Part shown: piece by piece, positions 6,662 to 13,700 of the stretch
Position numbering within the stretch: the stretch's first letter is position 1
Layout: each line of letters opens with the position of its first letter
Source: an uncultured Acidaminococcus sp.
GTDB lineage: Bacteria; Bacillota; Negativicutes; Acidaminococcales; Acidaminococcaceae
Assembly: GCA_905213155.1 (NCBI GenBank)
Contig: CAJMHI010000046.1
Span: 1-14,376 of the forward strand
Reading direction: 5' to 3'
DNA length: 14,376 bases
The notes under the pieces: generated by a model
What the model was told of the DNA's origin: nothing
What the model saw: only the letters and a program-made list of their open reading frames with translations
The model's database searches: none
Made by a program: the position numbers and the translations under genes

Positions 6662-6880
6662 TTAGCAGAAGATCTTGCAATCATCATCCACCCTGGCCAC
6701 ATTCTCTTTGCACCGTTGCATAACTTCTTGGGGATTCGCTCCGTTTTCAAAGGTAACATTTAATTTTAACAGCATAAAATTCAGTACAGCGTCCTTTACC
6801 CCGGCAGTCGCTTTAACAGCGTCTTCCATTTTAGCCGCACAGTTGGCACAATCCACATCTACTTTATAACTTTTCTTCAT
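6662..6880 (-). CDS. Small heavy-metal-associated (HMA) domain protein, partner of the efflux ATPase
   Basis: This 72-residue protein is a single ferredoxin-like HMA domain with the metal-binding pair in VDCANCAAKME (Cys11 and Cys14). It ends in DDDCKIFC, which adds two C-terminal cysteines as possible extra ligands. It would bind zinc or cadmium and hand it to the pump, replacing the N-terminal domain that P1B-2 ATPases usually carry. The ATG at 6880 has GGAGGG seven bases upstream. Its stop is followed without a gap by the first in-frame ATG of the ATPase frame, and the likely ATPase start is 21 bases later. The two are thus co-transcribed and probably translationally coupled, first and second genes of one operon. 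Confidence 0.9.
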   Translation of the reverse strand: MKKSYKVDVDCANCAAKMEDAVKATAGVKDAVLNFMLLKLNVTFENGANPQEVMQRCKENVARVDDDCKIFC

Positions 6881-6932
6881 GATTGATCCCTCCGTTTTTA
6901 ATTCAATTTTTATTTAATCGTTTACTGCTCTT

Positions 6933-6961
6933 TTTATACTATTTTTCCGAAAAAGAGTCAA
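6933..6961 (-). promoter_or_regulatory. Promoter of the HMA-ATPase efflux operon
   Basis: On the minus strand TTGACT (6961-6956), 17 bases, then TATAAA (6938-6933). The spacer contains the palindrome at 6942-6954, so a bound repressor would sit directly between the -35 and -10 boxes. Confidence 0.8.
6942..6954. promoter_or_regulatory. Palindrome in the promoter spacer, candidate ArsR/SmtB-type operator
   Basis: TTTTTC-C-GAAAAA is a perfect 6-1-6 inverted repeat in the spacer of the efflux-operon promoter, the usual place for operators of metal-sensing ArsR-family repressors. The divergent regulator at 7102 is the obvious candidate to bind it. The half-sites are less complex than the classic 12-2-12 SmtB/CadC operators. 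Confidence 0.4.
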
Positions 6962-6989
6962 TAGAAACGGGAAAAATAAGCTAAAATTT

Positions 6990-7035
6990 TTATGATAAAT
7001 AAAATAATGTTTAACCCTTTACACTTTTATCATAA
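6990..7035. repeat. Spaced inverted repeat between the divergent efflux and regulator genes
   Basis: TTATGATAAA (6990-6999) and TTTATCATAA (7026-7035) are perfect 10-bp complements 26 bases apart, in an A/T-rich stretch between the two divergent promoters. It could be a second regulator site or a by-product of base composition. Confidence 0.3.
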
Positions 7036-7041
7036 TTTTTC

Positions 7042-7072
7042 TTGCAAATTACCCGGGTACCCATGGTATAAT
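7042..7072 (+). promoter_or_regulatory. Promoter of the ArsR-family regulator gene
   Basis: A perfect extended -10, TGGTATAAT (TATAAT at 7067-7072), follows TTGCAA (7042-7047) with a long 19-base spacer. The spacer contains the palindrome TACCCGGGTA (7050-7059). The start site would be near 7079, close to the ribosome binding site at 7090. Confidence 0.6.
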
Positions 7073-7101
7073 GAATAGAATTTATCAATGGAGGGATTTC
7101 C

Positions 7102-7479
7102 ATGGAACCCAATCAGGTCAAACTGCCCCACAACCATGGGGAAAGCAGCAGTCTGCTGGATCACATGCCGACCGATCGTAAATTTGCCACGGTCTCCAGT
7201 TTGTTCAGCAGCCTGTCTGACAGCAGCCGGATCAAGCTGTTCTGGTACTTGTGCCATTTTGAGGAATGCGTGATCAACCTCTCGGCTCTGATGCACATGT
7301 CCAGCCCGGCGCTCAGCCACCATCTGAAGGTCTTAAAGGAAAAAGGCCTCATCACCAGCCGGCGTCGTGGCAAAGAAATGTACTACTTTGCTACTGACAC
7401 AGAAGAAGCCCGGCTACTCCACCACATGATCGAACTCTTAATCGACATCACCTGTCCGGAGCCCCCTGCCGTCCCGTAA
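7102..7479 (+). CDS. ArsR/SmtB-family metal-sensing transcriptional repressor
   Basis: This 125-residue winged-helix protein has the ArsR core: dimer and helix region LFSSLSDSSRIKLFWYL, recognition helix SSPALSHHLKVLKEKGLI and wing SRRRGKEMYYF. ATG at 7102 has GGAGGG six bases upstream. Possible metal ligands are the N-terminal HNH (residues 10-12) and Cys56 in EECVINL, which sits at the ELCVCDL (alpha-3) motif of CadC/ArsR sensors but keeps only one of its two cysteines. In the C-terminal helix there is DTEEARLLHHMIELL, resembling the alpha-5 zinc site of SmtB/CzrA, and a late cysteine in ITCPE. It is divergent from the HMA-ATPase operon, so it very likely releases that promoter when zinc, cadmium or lead binds. 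Which metal cannot be read from the sequence. Confidence 0.88.
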   Translation: MEPNQVKLPHNHGESSSLLDHMPTDRKFATVSSLFSSLSDSSRIKLFWYLCHFEECVINLSALMHMSSPALSHHLKVLKEKGLITSRRRGKEMYYFATDTEEARLLHHMIELLIDITCPEPPAVP

Positions 7480-7489
7480 AGGGACAAGA

Positions 7490-7537
7490 AAGCACCCCTG
7501 ATAGTGTGGACACGTGTCCACGCTATCAGGGGTGCTT
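7490..7537. terminator. Bidirectional terminator between converging regulator and radical SAM genes
   Basis: A 48-base inverted repeat forms a 24-bp stem, centred on CACGTG at 7511-7516, with only one non-Watson-Crick pair (T7505 opposite G7522) and essentially no loop beyond the minimal turn. The plus strand ends GGTGCTTTTT, a good U-run for the regulator gene. The minus-strand exit is less U-rich (TTTCTTG), so it is weaker for the gene at 7539. Confidence 0.85.
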
Positions 7538-7538
7538 T

Positions 7539-8588
7539 TTAATTAAATTTTTTTCTAATCATTTTACTGTTTAACAGGGAATCTCCCCGCCCTGGCGTAA
7601 GAGCATAGCCGTAGCTTTTCAAAAAACGGTACTGCACTTCAATGGTATGCAGCAAATTTTTCCGGGACTGGTTCTGCAGATCGCCAGCAGCAGCTGGTGG
7701 CTCCATAAGCATACGAATGACGTTGGCGCCGCTTTGAATGCTGAGCAGCTGCCCTCTTGTATGAATGCGGCGGATTTCCCAAGGCACGGCGATATTGGCC
7801 CGGGGGTACAAAATTCTAAGCACAGCTATGAGGCGTAAATATTCTTCCAGTGGTGCCTTGTTACCCTGCCGGAATGGCGTGCCAGTCTGGGGACAAAAGG
7901 GTGTTAGCGTCAGGCTTTGGGGATGCAGTTCCGAAAGCAGGGTCAGATCCCGCAGTAGATGCTCTGCTTCCTCCCCCGGTGCTCCTACCAAAAATCCAGT
8001 ATCCACCTCATATCCCAGTTCTTTCAGGTCATTTAAACAGGTGATTTTGGTGGACAGCACCCGCCGCGGCGCATGAAGCTTGGAAAAATGTAGTGGATCC
8101 GCCGTGACAAAACTTAAGGTATAGCGCTCTGCCCCGCTGCGCATAAGCCGCTGATAAGACAGGTGATTGCGTTCCCCCATGGATAGACCAATGGCACAGT
8201 CAGGAAATTCTTTTTTTAAATTGGTGAGAATATTGCACAAAATCATATCCGTATAATACGGATCCTGCCCACCACTTAAGACAAAAGAACGGATGCCCAA
8301 CTCGTAGCCCTGGCGGCAGGCACCTTTGATCTGCTCCCAGTTCAGGCGGAATCGCTCCAGTTCCCGGTTTTCTGCCCGCCTTTCGCAAAAAAGGCAGTTT
8401 TCCGGACAATGGTTGGTAAATTGCAGCGTGCCCTGAAACCAGACCTGGTTGTGAAAAAGAGTACGCAAGACTTCCTGCGCTGTAAGGAAGAGCTTGTTCC
8501 GAAGCGCTCCATTTTCGGTTAAAAGGAGCTCCTTCATCTCCTCGTCCGTGAGGACTCCGTACTCCTTCAGTTTATCCACCAGATCCAC
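7539..8588 (-). CDS. HydE-like radical SAM protein ([FeFe]-hydrogenase H-cluster maturation or close relative)
   Basis: This is a 349-residue cytoplasmic radical S-adenosylmethionine enzyme. The [4Fe-4S] site is CPENCLFC (Cys61, Cys65, Cys68), the CxxxCxxC of the superfamily, preceded by FTN as in HydE/PylB. SGGQDPYYTD (105-114) matches the HydE-type SGxDPYY segment, and the C-terminal half keeps the barrel/BATS features (QSGANVIRMLMEPP). HydE takes part in building the dithiomethylamine-bridged diiron unit of [FeFe]-hydrogenase. One oddity is that the place where HydE proteins usually read 'ANIPATTALGT' has ANIAVPWEIRRI instead, so substrate chemistry may differ. The start is a GTG at 8588 with only a modest GAGG ten bases upstream. 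It has its own strong promoter at 8627-8654. No hydF, hydG or hydrogenase gene is present here. PylB or a biotin-synthase-like enzyme are less likely alternatives. Confidence 0.75.
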   Translation of the reverse strand: MDLVDKLKEYGVLTDEEMKELLLTENGALRNKLFLTAQEVLRTLFHNQVWFQGTLQFTNHCPENCLFCERRAENRELERFRLNWEQIKGACRQGYELGIRSFVLSGGQDPYYTDMILCNILTNLKKEFPDCAIGLSMGERNHLSYQRLMRSGAERYTLSFVTADPLHFSKLHAPRRVLSTKITCLNDLKELGYEVDTGFLVGAPGEEAEHLLRDLTLLSELHPQSLTLTPFCPQTGTPFRQGNKAPLEEYLRLIAVLRILYPRANIAVPWEIRRIHTRGQLLSIQSGANVIRMLMEPPAAAGDLQNQSRKNLLHTIEVQYRFLKSYGYALTPGRGDSLLNSKMIRKKFN

Positions 8589-8626
8589 AGCGTTCCATCC
8601 TCTCTGCCCAAATGCTTTCTTGTTTC

Positions 8627-8654
8627 ATTATATAGATTGCACGCTTTCTGTCAA
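8627..8654 (-). promoter_or_regulatory. Consensus promoter of the HydE-like gene
   Basis: On the minus strand a perfect TTGACA (8654-8649) and a perfect TATAAT (8632-8627) are 16 bases apart. The predicted leader is about 32 bases long. Confidence 0.85.
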
Positions 8655-8703
8655 GCATTTTAGAAATACCCGACCAATCGGGCCTTGTGCCGCCATCATA
8701 AAA

Positions 8704-8732
8704 GCCCCCGGAATCCATAAGATCCCAGGGGC
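8704..8732 (-). terminator. Terminator after the 36-residue mini-protein gene
   Basis: On the minus strand GCCCC (8732-8728) pairs with GGGGC (8708-8704), continued by a shorter inner stem with two mismatches, and is followed by TTTTATG. It lies nine bases past the mini-gene stop codon and upstream of the HydE-like gene's promoter. Confidence 0.6.
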
Positions 8733-8740
8733 CTGTTGTT

Positions 8741-8851
8741 TCATTTCTTTTTCTTTTTTGCCTGACGGCGGGCCAGTGCTGCCAGCTGCTGCTTAATCTT
8801 CTTTTGCTCTGCAGACTTGCTGTCCCCATTTCGTTTTCCAAACTTACCCAT
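8741..8851 (-). CDS. Very small basic protein (36 residues), unknown function
   Basis: The frame starts at ATG 8851 (MGKFGKRNGDSKSAEQ...), runs through a Gln/Ala/Leu helix (KKIKQQLAALARRQAK) and ends in a run of lysines before TGA. It is about 40 percent Lys/Arg with no hydrophobic segment, so it is likely a cytoplasmic RNA- or DNA-associated peptide. Support comes from a GAGGGAG ribosome binding site eight bases upstream, a promoter at 8894-8922 and a hairpin terminator at 8704-8732, which make a complete single-gene unit. A longer overlapping frame (8572-8859) starts right on the ribosome binding site and runs into the HydE-like leader, so it is the worse choice. I do not recognise the family. 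Confidence 0.65.
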   Translation of the reverse strand: MGKFGKRNGDSKSAEQKKIKQQLAALARRQAKKKKK

Positions 8852-8893
8852 GAAAACATCTCCCTCTTTTTGCGGTATCATGCGCCCATAAAG

Positions 8894-8922
8894 ATTTTAC
8901 TCATTGACAAGCAGAAAAGCAA
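8894..8922 (-). promoter_or_regulatory. Candidate promoter of the mini-protein gene
   Basis: On the minus strand TTGCTT (8922-8917), 17 bases, then TAAAAT (8899-8894). It begins five bases beyond the stop codon of the YfcC-family gene, so that gene lacks an obvious strong terminator and may read through. Confidence 0.5.
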
Positions 8923-8926
8923 TGGC

Positions 8927-10366
8927 CTAAAAAGGTCCAATTTGCGTTGCCGCTGCATACCACATCACGCCAAAGGCAAAGATCCATTCCAAGGCCAGCA
9001 GCGGGAAAGCGAATTTCCACCATTTGCGGATAGGTACGCCGGCAATACTTAAGACCGTCATCGTCGTGCCGCTAGCCGGGGTAATCATATTCGTAAAGGC
9101 ATCCCCCATCTGAAATGCCAGCACCGCCGCCTGCCGTGTCATCCCTACCAGATCCGCCAAAGGAGCCATAATCGGCATGGTCACTGCCGCCTGTCCGCTT
9201 CCAGAAGGAATCACCAGGTTGATGACGTCCTGAATCATAAACATGCCAAATCCCAACAAAGAATGTGGGAAAAGATTCAGCGCAGAGGACAAATAGAACA
9301 CGATGGTATCGATAATTTTACTGTCGGTCATCAAAATCGTGACACCACGGCACAAGCCCACCATCATGCAGGGCAGTGCCATATTTTTTACGCCACCGAT
9401 GAAGGCCTTAGCAAAGTCATTGGCGCTAAGCCGTCCTACCAGCCCGGCAAACACCGCCATCATTAAGAACAAGGCCGCCAATTCGTCCATGTAGAAACCA
9501 AATTTGACAACGCCTACCAAAATGGCAATAATCGTGACCCCGAACCCGGCCATAATGATCTTATGCCGTCCGTTCATCGTCACCAGAACATTCTCATCCA
9601 GGCCCTGGGTAGCCGCTTTCCGCCGTTCCATATCATATTCGTACATAAAGCTTTTTTCCGGATGCTTTTTGATCATACGGGCATAAAAATATGTATAGAC
9701 AACACCCATAATGATCAGAAGGACTAGCATAACCAGTCGTACCTGAATCCCGGAAAACATAGGGAGTCCAGAAATGCTCTGCGCCACCCTCACTGTAAAG
9801 GCATTGGTAACGCCCGCTCCGTAGCCGCCGCTCACCGCAACAAGGGGCAGGGACACGGCTACGATGGAATCAAATCCAAGGGCAAAACTGACGCTCATCA
9901 AAAGCGGCACAAAGGCAATAAATTCCTCACTGCACCCAGCAAAGGCGCTAAGGCAGGTAAAGATGGTGAGAACCACGGGGATCATTAATAATTCCCGCCC
10001 TTTCATCTTGTTCACAACATGGCCCAGCGCCGCATGAATGCTTCCCGTAGCGGCCAGCACATTTAATGCCCCGCCGATGATCATCAAAAACCCAACGATG
10101 CTGGCAGCGCCTTTAATTCCCTGGGGGACTGCCATAAACAGAGCAAAGAAACTGGCCGGGTGTCTGGCCACAAAATGAAAAGATTCCGGATTGACCACCA
10201 TACGCCCGCTGGTAGCATCCTTTACCCGATCAAATACACCGGATGGAATAATCCAGGTAGCAATGGCGGTAATAATCAAGATAAAGCCGATAATAATAAT
10301 CGGACTGGGAACACTTAATTTTTTATTTTGAGGCTGTGCCCCATTCGTATTGTTTTGTTCTGTCAT
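8927..10366 (-). CDS. YfcC-family (DcuC/ArcD-like superfamily) inner-membrane carrier
   Basis: This 479-residue membrane protein has about 12 hydrophobic segments. Residues 1-20 are a hydrophilic cytoplasmic tail, followed by the first helix with the family-typical IIPSGVFDR ending. A Gly/Ser-rich re-entrant motif, IPSGSGQAAVTMPIMAPLAD, lies near residue 400, and FTNMITPASGTTM follows, both features of the YfcC/DcuC-like ion-transporter group. Members are predicted to move amino acids, peptides or dicarboxylates; the substrate is unknown. ATG at 10366 has GGGGAG eight bases upstream. The upstream short ORF overlaps its first 44 bases, so the two are probably co-transcribed from the promoter at 10595-10623. 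Arginine/ornithine or dicarboxylate transport are alternatives, none decided by the sequence. Confidence 0.88.
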   Translation of the reverse strand: MTEQNNTNGAQPQNKKLSVPSPIIIIGFILIITAIATWIIPSGVFDRVKDATSGRMVVNPESFHFVARHPASFFALFMAVPQGIKGAASIVGFLMIIGGALNVLAATGSIHAALGHVVNKMKGRELLMIPVVLTIFTCLSAFAGCSEEFIAFVPLLMSVSFALGFDSIVAVSLPLVAVSGGYGAGVTNAFTVRVAQSISGLPMFSGIQVRLVMLVLLIIMGVVYTYFYARMIKKHPEKSFMYEYDMERRKAATQGLDENVLVTMNGRHKIIMAGFGVTIIAILVGVVKFGFYMDELAALFLMMAVFAGLVGRLSANDFAKAFIGGVKNMALPCMMVGLCRGVTILMTDSKIIDTIVFYLSSALNLFPHSLLGFGMFMIQDVINLVIPSGSGQAAVTMPIMAPLADLVGMTRQAAVLAFQMGDAFTNMITPASGTTMTVLSIAGVPIRKWWKFAFPLLALEWIFAFGVMWYAAATQIGPF

Positions 10367-10553
10367 CCTGTGAACTCCCCTTTTGGTTCTGCTTTATAGT
10401 CTGCAATTTGTGCAGCACATTTTCCATCAGCGTATAAATCCGCTTGCCCTCTTTGCTTCCTGCCTGAAAATTAACCAGCTCTTTGTAAAAATCCAGCATA
10501 TCCTGCTGATATCCATTGACAATTTTCTGGATTTGTTCTTCCCTTGGCTCCAT
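10323..10553 (-). CDS. Short leader ORF overlapping the YfcC-family gene, possible N-terminal remnant of an M20 peptidase
   Basis: This 76-residue frame starts at ATG 10553 with GGGGG-type ribosome binding bases nine upstream. It overlaps the start of the carrier gene by 44 bases in another frame. Residues 18-52 (DMLDFYKELVNFQAGSKEGK, then a helix ending LHKLQTI) resemble the very N-terminus of M20-family metallopeptidases, which have a similar 'LKxLVxIxSGSxxxEG' opening followed by a helix. From about residue 54 the sequence becomes low-complexity (KQNQKGSSQDDR) and runs into the carrier's ribosome binding site. This is compatible with a deletion that removed the peptidase body. M20 peptidases are often encoded beside YfcC-type carriers. 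It could instead be a genuine small coupled leader peptide. Confidence 0.45.
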   Translation of the reverse strand: MEPREEQIQKIVNGYQQDMLDFYKELVNFQAGSKEGKRIYTLMENVLHKLQTIKQNQKGSSQDDRTKQYEWGTASK

Positions 10554-10589
10554 ATATGTTGCCCCCGTCTTACTATTTTTGATATATGA

Positions 10590-10604
10590 CTAGTATTTTA
10601 CTAG
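10590..10604. promoter_or_regulatory. Perfect palindrome over the -10 box, candidate repressor site
   Basis: CTAGTA-TTT-TACTAG is a perfect 6-3-6 inverted repeat that overlaps the -10 box (10595-10600) of the carrier operon promoter. A protein bound here would block RNA polymerase. The regulator is not in the window. Confidence 0.5.
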
Positions 10605-10623
10605 ATTTTTGCCAGGCCTGCAA
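10595..10623 (-). promoter_or_regulatory. Promoter of the short ORF / YfcC-family carrier operon
   Basis: On the minus strand TTGCAG (10623-10618), 17 bases, then TAAAAT (10600-10595). The leader to the ATG at 10553 is about 35 bases. Confidence 0.6.
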
Positions 10624-10693
10624 GGAGAAATGACAAATTCGGTAAAATACATGTAATTTTTAGAAAAAAGTGCAATGTTGCTCTGGAGCACAA

Positions 10694-10734
10694 GCAGCAA
10701 AAAACCGCTCCATAAAGGAACGGCTTTTTGCTGC
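10694..10734 (-). terminator. Terminator of the adhesin gene
   Basis: An 18-bp stem pairs 10694-10711 with 10717-10734 around a 5-base loop. On the minus strand the two imperfect positions become G-U pairs, while on the plus strand they are A-C mismatches. The structure has therefore been kept for minus-strand RNA, that is, for the adhesin transcript. The 3' arm carries TTTTTT. Confidence 0.8.
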
Positions 10735-10750
10735 CTACTTACATCCAGGC

Positions 10751-10798
10751 CTATGCTTTTTTCATTTCCGCCAGCTGGTGCAGAATTGCTTCAATCTA
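10751..10798 (-). other. Coding-like extension of the adhesin beyond an in-frame amber codon
   Basis: The adhesin frame stops at TAG (10798-10796) but stays open for 14 further codons (IEAILHQLAEMKKA) up to a second TAG (10753-10751). Hydrophobic residues before the stop (I, L, V) and after it (I, I, L, M) fall on one unbroken 3-4 heptad register. This part was therefore probably translated, with a CAG-to-TAG change as the simplest origin. Confidence 0.6.
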
Positions 10799-13700
10799 TT
10801 TCTGCTGTGTGGCTACTTGATTTTCCAGTTTATGGATGGTGGTTTTCTGGTCGGCGATAACGGTAGTAAGGGCTGCTTTGGAATACCCGGCATAGGGGCT
10901 GCTCTTACCCAGTTTAAAGGTCACGCCCGCATTGACCAGGTTTTCTCCACCGCCCACACTGCCGCCTATCGAAAGCATCGTCCTGGCATCCGGGCGATAG
11001 AACGCACCAATAGCCATAGCGTTGGCACTGCGGTAGTGCCCGTAGCCCGCGGCAAAATCCCATTTGTCATTCGGATCAAAATCCTGAGGATGAAGTGCCG
11101 CCAGTGCTGCTGCACCAGCACCGACACGGTCAATCCGGGTGTCCAGCTTATTGATGTCATAACTTAAATGGTTTATAGCGTTCTGATTCTGCATCAGTGC
11201 CGCATCCAATTGTCCCTTATTAACAGCATCTCCAGGATTTGTTCCGTTGGTAACGTTGGTAATCTTAGCGCCACCGACATTGACTTCGTTATTCGTATCA
11301 CCCAATGCGATAGTTGTGTTGCCGTTCTTGATAGTCGTAGTATTGACCGTCGTTGCATTCACCGTACCACCGTTAATGGTATCGCCATTGATGGTGGTCG
11401 CCTTTACCGAGCTGAGGCCGGTCAAATCTCTGTTCAGTTTCACTTCCAAGGCAGCGTTGTCACCATTCTGGGAAGCTACCACCCCAATGTTGTTGTCGGA
11501 AAGATTATTGACATCGGCGCCGCCCTTAACGGTGACCGTGTTGTTTAGTTTCACTGCCGCACTGCCGCTATCGCCAGCATACTTCATGCCGTCGTCCAGT
11601 GTTGCGGTTTGGTGTTCCTTATTATCTTCGTCTTTGTAGACAATCCGGGTAATACCATCCGTACCATTGACCCCCGGTTTTCCTTCTTTGACGGAAATAT
11701 CTGCGGATGTATTCTTGCCATCGGCGCCTTTAGGTCCGATCAGACCGATATGACCTTCTGCTCCATCGGTGCCGTTTTCAGCTTTAATGGTAACGCCGTC
11801 TTTGCCATCCTGGCCTTTTACCGAGATACCATCGTTGCCGTCGATACCAACACCATTTTTGCCATTGGTCCCGTTAACACCGATTTTACCATCGATGCCA
11901 TCCCGGCCATCGGCGCCTTTCTGGCCCACAGTCATGTTGTCAGACAAAGAAAGGTCATAGGTGATCTGTCCAGCCGTGGTCGTCTTGGTAATCTTCAGGT
12001 TGCCATCACTGCTGTTTTCCGAGCCATTAACTGTGACTTTAATAGGTTTGCCATTCCCGGAATTAGAACTTACAAGCTCTGCCACTTTCTTTAGCTGGGC
12101 TACGTTAACTGCATCGGTATCTGCACTGCCAGCTGCTACATTTGTAATCTGGCGGGTAGTAGTTACAGACTCACCACTGATTTCTTCAGTACCACCTACA
12201 CTAAAAGCTCCCGCAGTAGATTTCCAAGTTGTGGATTCACCCGTGAAATTAGCCCCAGTAGTTGGATCATAGCCAGCTTTACCTCCAGCCCGGTCGGAAA
12301 TCGAGCCATGACCAATAGCGATGCCGCCTCTTACGGATACGGTAGCATGAGCGCCTAACGCAGTAGCACCACTCACGTCATTGACATTAGCACGACTTTT
12401 TTCATTATAAGAAACGGTATCTCCCGTCGTTTTTGCTTCGAAACCAATCAACGTATTTTCGTAACCCTTGGTATTATTCGACGTTTCACTGCCTACGATC
12501 GTATTATACCGGCCACCATTGCTATTCGCCCCATAGCCGACCATCGTGTCATCGTAGTTCGCTTTAGCGCTGTCGCCCAAAGCAACAGCTCTTCCTTCAC
12601 TTGCTGAAGAATTTACGCCTACCGCCACAGCACCATCACCTGCAGCACTAGCACTCACGCCGGCTGCCAAGGCGTTTTTGCCGGTAGCGCCGCTATTATT
12701 ATAGTTAGTATCATCATCGGTATAGTTGCCATCACTATTTGAATCTACTACATTCACACTATAGTCATGTATCTGTGCTGCTTTTAATTGCGCTACGTTC
12801 ACAGCGTCCGTATCTTTGCTACCTGCTGCTACACCGATAATCTGGCGAGTCACGGCGGCCGTAACATTTCCCTCCGCATCGGTCGCTGCATCTGCTCCTA
12901 CAGCAATGGCATTTTCTGTAGCTTTCCACGTAGAAGAAGTATCCGTGCTGTTGGTACCAGTCATACTATTATAGCCTTCCTCGCCAGAAGCTCTATTGGC
13001 AACGGAATTGCTTCCCAGTGCTACGGTATCAGCTAGACTAACAGTAGCCCCGCTTCCCAGCGCTACTGAATTTTTGGCGTTTCCACTTGTCTTCCCCCCA
13101 GCTAGCACGGCACTGTTTTCACCAACCGCACTTGCCGAATTCCCCTGTGCAAAAGAATACTTACCGCTGGCACTAGAAAGATATCCCATAGCAACCGAGT
13201 TAAAAGCACTAGCCGTAGTATATGAACCTGTAGTGAATGAAAAGGAGCCACTTGCCTTCGTTTTGAATCCAGTAGCCAGCGCTTCAGAACCACTAGCCTC
13301 ATTATAACTTCCCAAAGTTGCTGATGCATATCCTGAAGCTGTATTTCTCTCTCCTAAAGCTGTTGCAAAGGTTTCAGTGGCATTTACATTATATCCTATT
13401 GCAACTGAATTGTTAGCACTTGCACGAGCTCCACTACCAATTGCCAAAGATTTATTCCCACTAGCAATTGTCGTTCTATTTTCATTAGGTAAGGTATCTC
13501 CCAAGCCAATGGCAAATGAATAAGTACCTGAAGCTGTGCTGCCCGCCCCCATACTAGTTGAATTTTCTCCACTAGCTGTTGTTCGCATTCCCAGCGCGGT
13601 GGAGTACGCCCCAGAAGCATGATTACCATAGCCTATCGCTACCGAGGCATCCCCTTCAGCCCAGCTTCCTTCCTTACTACCCACATTGGTGACCTCATTA

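Noticed and set aside
8669..8682. CCCGA-CCAA-TCGGG hairpin upstream of the HydE-like promoter
   Set aside because: A 5-bp stem without a U-run. It may be a small binding site but there is nothing to support terminator function.
8572..8859. A 95-codon minus-strand frame spanning the mini-gene and the HydE-like leader
   Set aside because: Its start codon lies directly on the ribosome binding site, and it crosses a terminator hairpin and a consensus promoter. The 36-codon frame fits the signals better.
10678..10692. TGCTC-TG-GAGCA mini-hairpin beside the adhesin terminator
   Set aside because: The stem of five and two-base loop are too small to be meaningful alone. The adjacent 18-bp hairpin accounts for termination.
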